A stretch of 64,000 nt of DNA from Oscillospiraceae bacterium (GCA_021201135.1 JAJQGT010000006.1:62001-126000); one strand, 5' to 3'. Shown: positions 43,413 to 52,452, counted from the first letter of the stretch. The notes: generated by a model not told the origin, from the letters alone. A program made the numbers and translations.

Positions 43413-45029
43413 ATGCTAAGAAGGTTTGTATGTATTTTAACAGCTATTGCGATGATTTTCTGCCTGTCGCTCAGCAATTTTGCAGGGCTGACCGTTTTTG
43501 CAGATGATGAAGAGGCGTATTCGGAAATTACTTCTTCAAGCAATGTTCTTACGTCCGGAACATATAAGTTGACTTCCGATGTGACACTAAGTAAATATTT
43601 GCAAATTGAATCCGGTGTTGAAGTTACTTTAGACTTGAATGGGCATAAAGTAAGTGGCTCCGACAAGTATGTAATTCGTATTTATGGCACTTTAAATTTG
43701 ATTGATAGTAGTGCAGATGGCTCTGGCAGTGTCGTAAATTCGTCAACTTCTAGTGGTACATACGGTATCTATATTTATGGTGGCACTTTGAATATGCATG
43801 GTGGAACCGTAAGTGGTGTTTATGGCATATACCCATACAGTGGCGAATGCACAATAAGTATTACTGGCGGAACAGTTGAGGGAACAAGGAATAGCGCGAT
43901 TTACTACAAGAGTAGTTCAGGCTCTCTCATTATAAGTGGAACGGACAGAGTGGAAATAGTATCGAAAGGCACAAGCACTGGCATGTACGGTATCTATTGT
44001 GTTACATTATCAATCACTAACCCTAATGCGTATGTAAGTGCAAACTCGTCTAATGGATCTGTAAAAGCGACGTCGTCAAAATCTACTATCACCGCCGGTC
44101 ATTACAGTACTACGGTCAAGAATTATGTCCCTGACGGTTACACTTGTAGTGAGACGGATGATGCTGATTATCCTTATGTTGTCACTGCGGATGTTGAGTT
44201 GCCTGCGCTTTATGGGGAAACCTTGACGCTTGACGGCTCTGTCGGAGTTACATATTATTTCAATATGACCGACCAGACCGATCCTGACGCTTATACTCTT
44301 GTTGCAAGCATAGATGGTACAGATGAAATACAGACGGTTTCGGCTTCCGGCTCAATGACCGTCGACAATGCGGTTTACTATCGTTATACCGTGTATGTGA
44401 ATCCCACGCAATTCAGCTCGACAATTTCGGCCTACCTGACGGACGGCACGAACAGCACCGCAACTTATGATTATTCTGTGGCAACCTATTGCAAAAAGGC
44501 GATTGAACGTGGCTGGGATGAGAGTGAACTCTGTAAAGCTCTTCTCAATTACGGAGATTATGCGACCGCATACTATTCCGGAATCAGCACTTGCAGTCTT
44601 GATGGTGTTGACGGGTGGACAGATCCCGTAGCCGGGGAATGGACTGCCGATTTGAGCAAATATTCCGGGACAGAAACTGAGGGTACTGCAAAAGCGCTTC
44701 TTCTCGGAGATTCTGTTGTCATCAGGGTTTATATGACATCCGATGTTGCAAGCGAAAGCGATGTGTTCACTGTCGGCGGAACGGTTCTTGAGAAACACGC
44801 CTTGGAAAACGAAAGCTATGCCTATTACGTCGAATTCAAGGTTTCCGCAAAGAATATGAGCAAAACCTTTACCGTTATGAAAAACGGAGAGGAGTTCACG
44901 TCATACAGTGTATTGTCGTATGTAAACAATGTTATCAGTGCCGATTCGTCAGATCCAGCGCTCTCAAATCTCTGTAAAGCTATTTACTATTACAGCGTTG
45001 CGGCTGACGACTACACCGGTTGGCAATAA
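43413..45029 (+). CDS. Secreted beta-helix-like surface protein
   Basis: A 538-residue exported protein. The signal peptide spans residues 1-30 (MLRRFVCIL...VFA-DD). Residues 35-250 have short beta-strand repeats (LDLNGHKVSG, GGTLNMHGGTVSG, ITGGTVEG) like right-handed beta-helix or pectate-lyase-fold proteins. Residues 265-538 hold two beta-rich units with CKALLNYGDYA and KAIYYYSVAA. These match a C-terminal arrangement I recall from many clostridial secreted proteins (KAMLNYGAYAQ-like). No cell-wall anchor or dockerin is seen. Codon use in the N-terminal half is more AT-rich than its neighbours. Followed closely by a lipoprotein gene. Confidence 0.7.
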   Translation: MLRRFVCILTAIAMIFCLSLSNFAGLTVFADDEEAYSEITSSSNVLTSGTYKLTSDVTLSKYLQIESGVEVTLDLNGHKVSGSDKYVIRIYGTLNLIDSSADGSGSVVNSSTSSGTYGIYIYGGTLNMHGGTVSGVYGIYPYSGECTISITGGTVEGTRNSAIYYKSSSGSLIISGTDRVEIVSKGTSTGMYGIYCVTLSITNPNAYVSANSSNGSVKATSSKSTITAGHYSTTVKNYVPDGYTCSETDDADYPYVVTADVELPALYGETLTLDGSVGVTYYFNMTDQTDPDAYTLVASIDGTDEIQTVSASGSMTVDNAVYYRYTVYVNPTQFSSTISAYLTDGTNSTATYDYSVATYCKKAIERGWDESELCKALLNYGDYATAYYSGISTCSLDGVDGWTDPVAGEWTADLSKYSGTETEGTAKALLLGDSVVIRVYMTSDVASESDVFTVGGTVLEKHALENESYAYYVEFKVSAKNMSKTFTVMKNGEEFTSYSVLSYVNNVISADSSDPALSNLCKAIYYYSVAADDYTGWQ

Positions 45030-45048
45030 TGAAAGAAGGGGAGACAGT

Positions 45049-45852
45049 ATGAAGCATAAAAAGTGTATGTTTGTCGGTACAGTGGTACTTGCGACTTTTG
45101 TTATGCTCACAGGCTGTGTAAGTATATCTGTTTCTGAAACAGCTTCTGAATCTAAGTCTGTCACGATTATTACCTATGTACAACAGACAACTCCTGCTAC
45201 AACCACTGCACCTATGGAAGAAACAGTGCCGGCAACAGTCACAACATCGCCTGAGACGTCATCATCTTCGTCGTCTCCGTCGGTTTCCGAATCTGAGCCT
45301 GCTGTAACAACAGCTCCGGAAACATCGGCGTCAGTACCAACAACCACTGTAAGTGCTACGGAAAAGTCTGCTTCAACAATAAAGCCTGATTCGACTTCCG
45401 GTGACAGTTATGATGAGATTATTCTTGACGAGTCGGATGATTCTGTCATTCTTGATGAATGGGACGAAGTTGTGGATATAGGTGATGATGCTGACCAAGA
45501 GACATCCCATTACTTCTACTATCCGAGTTATTCGCCTATAGTTACTGCTACCATAGATTTTGACACTGATGCTTTTGTAACATCCGTGACCGAAAGCTCT
45601 GCATCTGAGACTGCAACAACGACTACCACTGCAACCGAAGCGTCCGTTACTGAGGCTCCGACATCAACGACAACGGTTACTACAACTGTTACGGAGGCTT
45701 CCTCAACCGAATCGACAACGACGGTAACAACAGTGACGGAGGCTACCACCACAAAAGCTACAATAACGGAGCCAATTGTCACCACAAAGCCTTACATAAG
45801 TGTTTCTGATGATGAGGGACGTATTCCGCTTCCGATTGACCCGTTTGGATAG
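45049..45852 (+). CDS. Thr/Ser-rich lipoprotein
   Basis: A 267-residue predicted lipoprotein: MKHKKCMFVG..VMLTGC (lipid Cys near residue 23), then long stretches of Thr, Ser, Glu and Val (about residues 40-110 and 185-245). Between them lies an acidic segment (LDESDDSVILDEWDE). No catalytic domain is visible. It begins 19 bases after the secreted-protein gene, with GAAGGGGAG as ribosome site, so the two are an operon. The low-complexity body suits an extended surface stalk or spacer. Confidence 0.7.
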   Translation: MKHKKCMFVGTVVLATFVMLTGCVSISVSETASESKSVTIITYVQQTTPATTTAPMEETVPATVTTSPETSSSSSSPSVSESEPAVTTAPETSASVPTTTVSATEKSASTIKPDSTSGDSYDEIILDESDDSVILDEWDEVVDIGDDADQETSHYFYYPSYSPIVTATIDFDTDAFVTSVTESSASETATTTTTATEASVTEAPTSTTTVTTTVTEASSTESTTTVTTVTEATTTKATITEPIVTTKPYISVSDDEGRIPLPIDPFG

Positions 45853-45857
45853 AATCC

Positions 45858-45890
45858 AAAGCCCGAGGTTGTTTCTCGGGCTTTAATTTT
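45858..45890 (+). terminator. Terminator after the lipoprotein gene
   Basis: A 10-bp stem (45858-45867 with 45875-45884) is followed by AATTTT. Confidence 0.85.
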
Positions 45891-45940
45891 GCGCGAATCT
45901 TCCTGTGGCTCGCAAATTTCAAATAATCGCTTCTGAACTC

Positions 45941-45969
45941 TTGCTTTTTTAAGAAAAACTTGCTACAAT
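45941..45969 (+). promoter_or_regulatory. Promoter of the lepB-rbgA-rnhB-yraN operon
   Basis: -35 TTGCTT (45941-45946), a 17-base spacer and -10 TACAAT (45964-45969). Confidence 0.65.
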
Positions 45970-45995
45970 AGAGATACTTATTTTTGGGAGACATG

Positions 45996-46544
45996 ATGAT
46001 GGAAGATACAAAGAAAAAAAGTAGTGGTATAGACAGTGCGCTTGACTGGCTCAAGTCGCTTTGCATAACATTTGCCGTTGTTGTTCTGCTTTTCACGTTT
46101 GTTGTGAGAACAGCTGTTGTCAACGGCAGTTCTATGACTAATACTCTTCAGGATGGCGATTTTCTGATTCTCTGGAGCCTGTTTTACACTCCTCAGCAGG
46201 GAGATATAATTTCTGCAAACTGTCCTGGGCTCGATGAAGTTATCGTCAAGAGAATCATTGCTGTTGAGGGGCAAACGGTTAATATCGACTTTGAGACCGG
46301 AAGTGTTTATGTCGACGGCGAGCTTCTGGACGAGCCTTATGTCAGGAATCTTACGCTCAACGACGAGGGCGGATTCACCTATCCGGTTACAGTCGGTGAA
46401 GGACAATACTTTGTAATGGGAGATAACCGTCAGGGTTCCCGCGACTCAAGAGATGCTTCTGTGGGCTTGGTTGACCGCGAAGATATTTTGGGGAAAGTAG
46501 TTTTGAGACTTTATCCGTTTTCCGAAATAACGGTTTTCTCATAA
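45996..46544 (+). CDS. lepB: Signal peptidase I
   Basis: A 182-residue membrane peptidase that removes signal peptides from exported proteins. One N-terminal membrane helix is followed by the catalytic Ser in NGSSMTNTL, the Lys in VIVKRIIA, and the GDNRQGSRDSR box. It is short, as in Gram-positive Sip proteins. Three consecutive ATGs (45993, 45996, 45999) compete; GGGAG at 45986-45990 favours the second or third. First gene of the operon running into rbgA, as in Bacillus (sipS-like-ylqF). Confidence 0.92.
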   Translation: MMEDTKKKSSGIDSALDWLKSLCITFAVVVLLFTFVVRTAVVNGSSMTNTLQDGDFLILWSLFYTPQQGDIISANCPGLDEVIVKRIIAVEGQTVNIDFETGSVYVDGELLDEPYVRNLTLNDEGGFTYPVTVGEGQYFVMGDNRQGSRDSRDASVGLVDREDILGKVVLRLYPFSEITVFS

Positions 46545-46555
46545 CGGAGGTTTAA

Positions 46556-47416
46556 GTGGCAGAAAAAGATATAACGATACAGTGGTTTCCGGGACATATG
46601 GCGAAAACCCGTCGGTTGATGACCGACAGTCTGAAGCTGGTTGATGCCGTTGTCGAGGTTACCGATGCAAGAATTCCTATGTCAAGCAGAAATCCCGAGA
46701 TGGATGAGCTTGTCGGAAGAAAGCCGAGAATTGTTTTACTCAATAAGTGCGACACCGCCGATGAAACCATAACGAGCCAATGGATTCAGAAGTATAAGGA
46801 ATCGGGAATACCTGCTCTTGCGACCGATTGCAAGAGCGGCAAGAATGTCTCGAAGGTTCTTCCTCTTGTCCGTGAAACGCTAAAGGATACGATAGAACGT
46901 TGGAATGCTAAAGGTATGACCGGCAGGGCGGTAAGACTCATGATAGTCGGAATCCCGAATGTCGGAAAGTCCTCGCTCATAAATAGCCTTTCGGGGACAA
47001 AGAGCACCAAGGTTGAAGACAGACCGGGTGTTACAAAGGGAAAGCAGTGGGTGACGCTCTCGAAGGATTTCGAGCTTCTTGATATGCCCGGAGTTCTCTG
47101 GCCTAAGTTTGAAGACCAGAATGTCGGGCTTGCGCTTGCGTTTACAGGCGCTGTAAAAGACGATATAATGGATATGGAATCACTTGCCGTGCATTTTATA
47201 GGGACTCTCAGAGCCGTCAGTATGGCACCTATTGAAACGAGATATAAGGTTACTGTTTCGGAGGAACTTACAGATTACGAGATTTTAGAGCTTATCGGCA
47301 AAAAACGTGGATTTTTAGTTTCCGGTGGCGAAATTGACACCGAGAGAGCGGCGATTATGCTTCTTGATGAATTCCGCTCAGGAAAGCTCGGAAGAATCTC
47401 TCTTGAGGAGCCATAA
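46556..47416 (+). CDS. rbgA: Ribosome biogenesis GTPase YlqF/RbgA
   Basis: A 286-residue circularly permuted GTPase needed for late 50S assembly. Motifs come in the permuted order: NKCD (G4), then GIPNVGKSSLIN (G1), RPGVTKG (G2) and LLDMPG (G3). The C-terminal RNA-binding ANTAR-like helices follow. The opening IQWFPGHMAKTRR is the family hallmark. GTG start after CGGAGG. It ends directly at the rnhB start. Confidence 0.95.
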   Translation: MAEKDITIQWFPGHMAKTRRLMTDSLKLVDAVVEVTDARIPMSSRNPEMDELVGRKPRIVLLNKCDTADETITSQWIQKYKESGIPALATDCKSGKNVSKVLPLVRETLKDTIERWNAKGMTGRAVRLMIVGIPNVGKSSLINSLSGTKSTKVEDRPGVTKGKQWVTLSKDFELLDMPGVLWPKFEDQNVGLALAFTGAVKDDIMDMESLAVHFIGTLRAVSMAPIETRYKVTVSEELTDYEILELIGKKRGFLVSGGEIDTERAAIMLLDEFRSGKLGRISLEEP

Positions 47417-48022
47417 ATGACACTATTCGAATTTGACCGACAGTATGATACCGAAGCGCCTGTTATCGTCGGAATTGACGAAGCCGGCAGGGGACCGCTT
47501 GCAGGAGATGTTTACGCCGCCGCAGTGGTTTTCGATAAAAACACTGTTATAGAAGGCATCAACGACTCTAAGAAGCTTTCAGCTAAAAAGCGGGAAGCGC
47601 TGTTTGATGTGATTACCGAGAAAGCGCTGAAATATTCGATCGCTGTTGCAACCGTGGAAGAGATAGAAGAGATTAATATTCTGGAAGCGGCAATGCTTGC
47701 AATGAGAAGGGCATATGAAGGTCTTGGGATAGATTCCGGTAATGTGCTTGCCCTGATTGACGGCAACCGTTCTCCGGATTTGCCTTGCAGATGCACAACA
47801 GTGATTCACGGAGATGCTCTTTCACAGTCAGTAGCTGCGGCATCTATTTTGGCAAAAGTGCAAAGAGACAGATACATGGTTGAGCTTGCCGAAAAGTATC
47901 CCGAGTACCGGTTTGAGAAGCACAAGGGCTATGGCACCAAGCTTCATTACGAAATGATAAAAAAGTACGGCATAAGTCCGGTTCACAGAAAGAGCTTTTT
48001 GAAGAATCTGAGTGAGAAGTAA
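47417..48022 (+). CDS. rnhB: Ribonuclease HII
   Basis: A 201-residue RNase HII that removes RNA and single ribonucleotides from DNA. Catalytic motifs are GIDEAGRGPLAGD (Asp, Glu), LALIDGN (Asp) and ASILAKVQRD (Asp); the KHKGYGTK segment binds the substrate. It starts right after the rbgA stop, with GAGGAG inside rbgA as ribosome site, and its stop overlaps the yraN start (TAATG). Confidence 0.95.
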   Translation: MTLFEFDRQYDTEAPVIVGIDEAGRGPLAGDVYAAAVVFDKNTVIEGINDSKKLSAKKREALFDVITEKALKYSIAVATVEEIEEINILEAAMLAMRRAYEGLGIDSGNVLALIDGNRSPDLPCRCTTVIHGDALSQSVAAASILAKVQRDRYMVELAEKYPEYRFEKHKGYGTKLHYEMIKKYGISPVHRKSFLKNLSEK

Positions 48023-48378
48023 TGACCACAAGAGAAATCGGAAACATTGGCGAGGATTACACCGCAAAATTCCTTGAGAAAAACGGTTGTGTAATTCTCT
48101 CAAGAAACTTCACAATCAGAGGCGGCGAGATTGACATTGTCGCAAAGAAAGGCGATGTTGTCCATTTTGTTGAGGTAAAAACCCGAAAGCCCAACCCCGT
48201 TCAGCGGGGCGAGGAAGCTATCGGTTCCGACAAAATCGCTCATATATTGAAAACCGCAAAGTTTTACATCCGTCGTTACAGAATTGACTGCTCGTGCGTG
48301 TTTGATGTTGCCGTCGTTGAATTGACGGGAACCAAGGTCACGGGCTTCAAATACATTCAACGTGCCTTCACAGCTTAA
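48022..48378 (+). CDS. yraN: YraN family endonuclease-like protein (UPF0102)
   Basis: A 118-residue protein of the UPF0102 family with a restriction-endonuclease-like fold. Visible are NIGEDYTAKFLEKNG, the metal-site pattern GGEIDIVAKKGDVVHFVEVKTR (D...EVK), and the terminal SCVFDVAVVEL. Its position after rnhB is conserved across bacteria, suggesting nucleic-acid processing, but its activity is not established. Confidence 0.9.
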   Translation: MTTREIGNIGEDYTAKFLEKNGCVILSRNFTIRGGEIDIVAKKGDVVHFVEVKTRKPNPVQRGEEAIGSDKIAHILKTAKFYIRRYRIDCSCVFDVAVVELTGTKVTGFKYIQRAFTA

Positions 48379-48399
48379 GAAGACACGAAAGGAGAAAAT

Positions 48400-49890
48400 A
48401 TGTTCTACCAAAGTACAAGAAACAAGAATCTTCACCTCAGCTCTGCCGAGGCTATATCGCAGGGCATTTCGTCCGACGGAGGACTTTTCATTCCGTCAGA
48501 GGTTCCGACTCTGACGGAATCCGATCTGATTGCTCTTCAGGGTATGAGTTATCCCGAGAAGGCTTCCTTCGTTCTGTCAAAGTATCTTACTGACTTTACG
48601 GAGGCTGAGCTCAGATATTGCACAGAAGGTGCCTATAACACCAAGAACTTTGACAGCGAGAGCATCATGGAGCTTGCTCATCTCTTCGACGGCAGATATA
48701 TGCTCGAGCTCTGGCACGGTCCCACATGTGCATTCAAGGACATGGCGCTTCAGATTCTGCCGTACCTTCTGACTGTCTCTGTCAAGAAGCTCGGAATCGA
48801 CAAGAAGGTTGTAATTCTCGTTGCAACCTCCGGCGATACCGGAAAGGCGGCACTTGAAGGCTTCAAGGATGTAGAAGGTACAAGCATAATGGTCTTCTAT
48901 CCGGCTCATGGTGTCAGCGCAATGCAGAAGCTCCAGATGACCACTCAGGAGGGAAGCAATGTTTCAGTTTGCGCTATCGACGGTAACTTCGACGACGCTC
49001 AGACAGGGGTCAAGAAGATATTCACCGACAGCGAGGTTCTCAAGAAACTCGATGACGGTGGAATGATGTTCTCAAGCGCAAACTCTATAAACTGGGGCAG
49101 ACTTGTCCCTCAGATTGTTTACTATGTATCTTCGTATGTAGAGCTTGTCAAGGACGGAGAAATCAGGATGGGCGACAAGCTTAACTTCTGTGTTCCTACC
49201 GGTAACTTCGGCAATATCCTGGCGGCATATTATGCCAAGATGATGGGAATCCCGGTTGGCAAGCTCATCTGTGCTTCCAACTCGAATAACGTTCTCACCG
49301 ATTTTATCCGTACCGGTGTTTATGACAGAAACAGAAAGTTCTATACGACTATTTCTCCTTCGATGGATATTCTTATCTCTTCGAACATCGAAAGACTTCT
49401 CTTCCTTCTTTCAGGTGGAGATGATGAGTATATCAGAAGCCTCTATAAAGATTTGTCCGAAACCGGAAGATTTGAGGTATCGGACGAAATCAAGCAGAAG
49501 CTCAGTGAGATATTCTATGCCGATTATTGCACCGATGAGGAAACCAAAGCACAGATAAACAGCGTCTTTGAGAAGTATTCCTATACTATGGATACTCATA
49601 CAGCTGTAGCTTCGAAGGTTTACGAGAGCTACGCCAAGGCGACAGGTGACACCACAAAGACTGTCATTGCTTCTACCGCAAGTCTTTATAAGTTTTCTGC
49701 ATCCGTGCTTGGTGCGCTCGGTTGTGATGCCGACGGTGCCGATGAGTTTGAGATGGTAAAGCTTCTTGAGAAAAAGTGCGGAGTTCCTGCACCTGAGTCA
49801 TTAGCATCCATTAAGAATAAGACCATGAGATTCACAAATACCGTTACACCTGACAAGATGAGCGATGCTGTTCTTGAATTCCTGTTCTGA
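48400..49890 (+). CDS. thrC: Threonine synthase
   Basis: A 496-residue PLP enzyme that turns O-phosphohomoserine into threonine. It is of the longer (yeast/E. coli-like) class: ISQGISSDGGLFIP, the PLP lysine in GPTCAFKDMALQ, VATSGDTGKAALEGF, and the phosphate-binding PTGNFGNILAAYYA. GAAAGGAG precedes the start. It lies 21 bases after yraN and may be co-transcribed. No other threonine genes or leader attenuator are seen. Confidence 0.95.
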   Translation: MFYQSTRNKNLHLSSAEAISQGISSDGGLFIPSEVPTLTESDLIALQGMSYPEKASFVLSKYLTDFTEAELRYCTEGAYNTKNFDSESIMELAHLFDGRYMLELWHGPTCAFKDMALQILPYLLTVSVKKLGIDKKVVILVATSGDTGKAALEGFKDVEGTSIMVFYPAHGVSAMQKLQMTTQEGSNVSVCAIDGNFDDAQTGVKKIFTDSEVLKKLDDGGMMFSSANSINWGRLVPQIVYYVSSYVELVKDGEIRMGDKLNFCVPTGNFGNILAAYYAKMMGIPVGKLICASNSNNVLTDFIRTGVYDRNRKFYTTISPSMDILISSNIERLLFLLSGGDDEYIRSLYKDLSETGRFEVSDEIKQKLSEIFYADYCTDEETKAQINSVFEKYSYTMDTHTAVASKVYESYAKATGDTTKTVIASTASLYKFSASVLGALGCDADGADEFEMVKLLEKKCGVPAPESLASIKNKTMRFTNTVTPDKMSDAVLEFLF

Positions 49891-49930
49891 AATAAAAAAT
49901 CAGCATCAGACTGATTTAGGCTGATGCTGA
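49889..49930 (-). terminator. Terminator of the DUF1540 gene
   Basis: A 10-bp stem (49900-49909 with 49921-49930) is followed on the minus strand by ATTTTTTATTTC. On the plus strand there is no T-run, so it mainly serves the minus-strand gene and may halt thrC read-through only weakly. Confidence 0.75.
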
Positions 49931-49936
49931 ATAGCC

Positions 49937-50107
49937 TTAAAAGCTTCTCGGTTTGAAGGTTTTGCACTCTGTCTGAGCGGAGCAGTTGGGATGCGAGCAT
50001 CCGCAGGAGCAAACGTCAATCTTTCCTGCAACGCACTCCTTGGCTTCTCTGTTGTAGACGCATTCGGACACGTCGCACTTGATACCGTAAATTTTATCGT
50101 TTTCCAT
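49937..50107 (-). CDS. DUF1540 Cys-rich small protein
   Basis: A 56-residue protein read directly from the minus strand: MENDKIYGIKCDVSEC and so on, ending KTFKPRSF. Its Cys spacing (C-D-V-S-E-C, then CVAGKIDVCSCGC, NC, and QTECKTF) is that of DUF1540, a small metal- or cluster-binding-like family common in Firmicutes, sometimes in sporulating cells. Ribosome site GAAAGGAA lies 9 bases upstream, and a terminator follows at once. It is below usual ORF length limits. Function unknown. Confidence 0.82.
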   Translation of the reverse strand: MENDKIYGIKCDVSECVYNREAKECVAGKIDVCSCGCSHPNCSAQTECKTFKPRSF

Positions 50108-50228
50108 CTGTATTATTTCCTTTCGGACAGTATTAATCCATACAAAGACGGACTAAGTGTATTATTCCTCTTTGTCTGGATTATATTCTGCCTGAATGTT
50201 TGCTATTTTTTAAGGATTGGTCGCCAAG

Positions 50229-50939
50229 ATGTCTTTGTTTGTTATCGCGGATTTGCATCTTTCTTTGTCATCGGATAAGCCGATGGATATATTCAGCGGT
50301 TGGAACAATTATGTCGACAGGCTCCAAAGGAACTGGCAGAATGTCGTGAAATCGGAGGATACGGTTGTCATACCGGGGGATATCTCGTGGGCAATGGGTC
50401 TGGAAAGTGCGCTCGAAGACTTCAAGTTTATAAGCAATCTGAACGGTCAGAAAATAATTCTCAAGGGCAATCACGATTACTGGTGGTCGACCAAAACCAA
50501 GGCTGATAAATTCTTGGCAGAGAATGGGATCGACAATATAAGCTTTCTTCATAACAATCATTATCGCTACGAGAATTTCGGAATCTGCGGTTCGAGGGGC
50601 TGGATTAATGACGGTAGCGAGCCCGCCGATGCCAAGGTAATCGCAAGAGAAGCACAGAGGCTTTCTTTGTCCATCCAAGGAGCTGTTGATGAGGGTCTGA
50701 CACCGATAGTGTTCCTGCACTATCCGCCTGTGTATGGCGAAGCCGAAAATCCGGATATACTTGAGGTCTTAAAGAAGTATGATATCAAGCTTTGTTTCTA
50801 TGGACACCTTCACGGAAGGTCGCACGGATTGGCAATAAACGGTGAGAAATATGGTATTAATTTCAGATTGATATCAAGTGATTATTTACAATTTATGCCT
50901 CTTAATATCACGGAAATTGTGCATAATTGCAAAAAATAA
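50229..50939 (+). CDS. Calcineurin-like metallophosphoesterase
   Basis: A 236-residue phosphoesterase with all metal motifs: IADLHLS, PGDISWAM, KGNHDYWW, FLHYPPV and YGHLHGRSH. It resembles the small group annotated as Ser/Thr phosphatase-like or phosphohydrolase in Clostridia; the substrate is unknown. ATG at 50229 is chosen over TTG at 50217, which touches the TAAGGA ribosome site. It is divergent from the DUF1540 gene and upstream of tig with a separate promoter between. Confidence 0.83.
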   Translation: MSLFVIADLHLSLSSDKPMDIFSGWNNYVDRLQRNWQNVVKSEDTVVIPGDISWAMGLESALEDFKFISNLNGQKIILKGNHDYWWSTKTKADKFLAENGIDNISFLHNNHYRYENFGICGSRGWINDGSEPADAKVIAREAQRLSLSIQGAVDEGLTPIVFLHYPPVYGEAENPDILEVLKKYDIKLCFYGHLHGRSHGLAINGEKYGINFRLISSDYLQFMPLNITEIVHNCKK

Positions 50940-50979
50940 TTTTGCCGTTTTATTATATGGTGCAAAGGGAATCAATATG

Positions 50980-50988
50980 TGCTATAAT
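50980..50988 (+). promoter_or_regulatory. Extended -10 promoter of tig
   Basis: TGC-TATAAT (-10 at 50983-50988) without a clear -35, about 83 bases before the tig start. Confidence 0.6.
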
Positions 50989-51070
50989 AAAAAGACGTAT
51001 GAAAAACGCAGGAATCAAAGTATATTGCGCCTGCAGTTTTACATAAACAATAAAAAATCGGAGGTTCAGT

Positions 51071-52405
51071 ATGTTAAAGACAAAGAATCAAGTTGAGACA
51101 AACAAGTATGAATTGGAGATAGAGATTTCGCCTGAGGCGTTCGAAGACGCACTCCAGAGGGCTTATCTGAAGAATAAATCGAAAATCACCGTTGCCGGCT
51201 TCCGCCCGGGCAAAGCTCCCAGAAAGGTTATCGAGAAGGAGTACGGCGAGGCTTGCTTCTTCGAGGATGCCGCAAACGAGCTTTACGGTCCTGCAGTTGA
51301 AGAAGCTGTAAAGGAAGCAGAGCTTGATCTGGTTGCTACACCCGACGTCGAGATTACCGAAATCTCCAAGGAAGTCGGTATCAAGATGAAGGCTACCTGC
51401 ACCGTCAGACCTACCATTGAGATTAAGGACTATCTCGGCATAAAGGCTACAAAGACCCTTCATCCCGTTACCGAGCACGAGGTTGAGCATGAGATAGGTC
51501 ATCTGCTCGAGAAGAACGAGAGAACCATCAGCATCGACTCAAGACCCTGCGAAATGGGCGACGATGTAGTTATCGACTACGAAGGCTTCAAGGACGGTGT
51601 TCCGTTCGAGGGCGGCAAGGATGAAAACTTTACACTTTCTCTTGGAAGCGGTCAGTTTATTCCCGGCTTCGAAGAGCAGGTTGTCGGTCACAGTGTTGAC
51701 GAAGAATTCGATATCAACGTCAAGTTCCCCGAGGAATATCATTCCGCCGAGCTTGCAGGAGCAGATGCTGTCTTCAAGATTAAGCTTCATGAGATTCAGA
51801 AGAAGGAGCTTCCCGAGTTTGACGACGATTTTGCAAAGGACACTTCTGACTTCGATACTGCTGAAGAGCTTCGTGCAGATGTCAAGAAGCAGATTGAGGA
51901 GCACATGGAAGAGCATGCTCAGGCAGAAGCTGAGGATGCCGTTATGGACGCTCTTATCGAGAAGGTTGAGGGCGAGATCCCCGAAGTTATGTATGAGAAC
52001 AAGATCAACGACATGGTTGATCAGCTCTCCGCAAGACTTCAGCAGCAGGGTATTCCGCTCGATGTCTATCTCCAGTACACCGGTATGACCAACGAGTCTT
52101 TGAGAGAAACCTACAAGGAGCCGGCTGAGAAGCAGGTAAAGCTCAGACTCGCTCTTGAGAAGATTGTCGAGCTCGAGAATATCGAAGTCACCGACGAGGA
52201 CATTGAGAAGGAGTATGCAGACATTGCTTCTTACTACGAGATGCCTGTTGACACTGTCAAGCAGTATATCCCTGTTGCCGACATCAAGGCTGACGCAAGC
52301 GTAGGCAAGGCTGCAGAGCTTGTCAAGGACAATGCGGTTATTGAAACCGTAACTGCCGAGCCTGACGAGGACGACGAGCATATCCATAATCATCTTTCTC
52401 ATTGA
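51071..52405 (+). CDS. tig: Trigger factor
   Basis: A 444-residue ribosome-bound chaperone with peptidyl-prolyl isomerase activity. The N-domain carries the ribosome-binding signature GFRPGKAPRKVIEKEYG. An FKBP-like domain (about residues 155-240, VIDYEGFKDGVPFEGG, LGSGQFIPGFEEQ) and the helical C-domain follow. It ends in an acidic His-containing tail (DDEHIHNHLSH). CGGAGG precedes the start. It heads the tig-clpP-clpX cluster, conserved in Firmicutes. Confidence 0.96.
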   Translation: MLKTKNQVETNKYELEIEISPEAFEDALQRAYLKNKSKITVAGFRPGKAPRKVIEKEYGEACFFEDAANELYGPAVEEAVKEAELDLVATPDVEITEISKEVGIKMKATCTVRPTIEIKDYLGIKATKTLHPVTEHEVEHEIGHLLEKNERTISIDSRPCEMGDDVVIDYEGFKDGVPFEGGKDENFTLSLGSGQFIPGFEEQVVGHSVDEEFDINVKFPEEYHSAELAGADAVFKIKLHEIQKKELPEFDDDFAKDTSDFDTAEELRADVKKQIEEHMEEHAQAEAEDAVMDALIEKVEGEIPEVMYENKINDMVDQLSARLQQQGIPLDVYLQYTGMTNESLRETYKEPAEKQVKLRLALEKIVELENIEVTDEDIEKEYADIASYYEMPVDTVKQYIPVADIKADASVGKAAELVKDNAVIETVTAEPDEDDEHIHNHLSH

Positions 52406-52452
52406 GAGATTCTCACTGGGAGATTCTCGTTGAGAAATTCTCATTGAGAACA
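52397..52452. repeat. Four 14-bp tandem palindromic repeats between tig and clpP
   Basis: Units at 52397-52410, 52411-52424, 52425-52438 and 52439-52452 follow TCTCATTGAGA-nAT. Each contains the palindrome TCTCA-T-TGAGA or a one- or two-base variant. The first unit overlaps the last codons and stop of tig, so the array probably grew from the gene end. Confidence 0.85.

Noticed and set aside
45528..45785. Val-rich small protein on the minus strand inside the lipoprotein gene
   Set aside because: It is the mirror of the Thr-rich (ACN) codons of the lipoprotein and has no start signals.
49900..49930. Terminator of thrC
   Set aside because: On the plus strand the stem is followed by ATAGCC, not T residues; the minus strand has the T-run, fitting the DUF1540 gene.
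52397..52452. CRISPR array
   Set aside because: The 14-bp units are directly adjacent with no unique spacers, and no cas gene is present.
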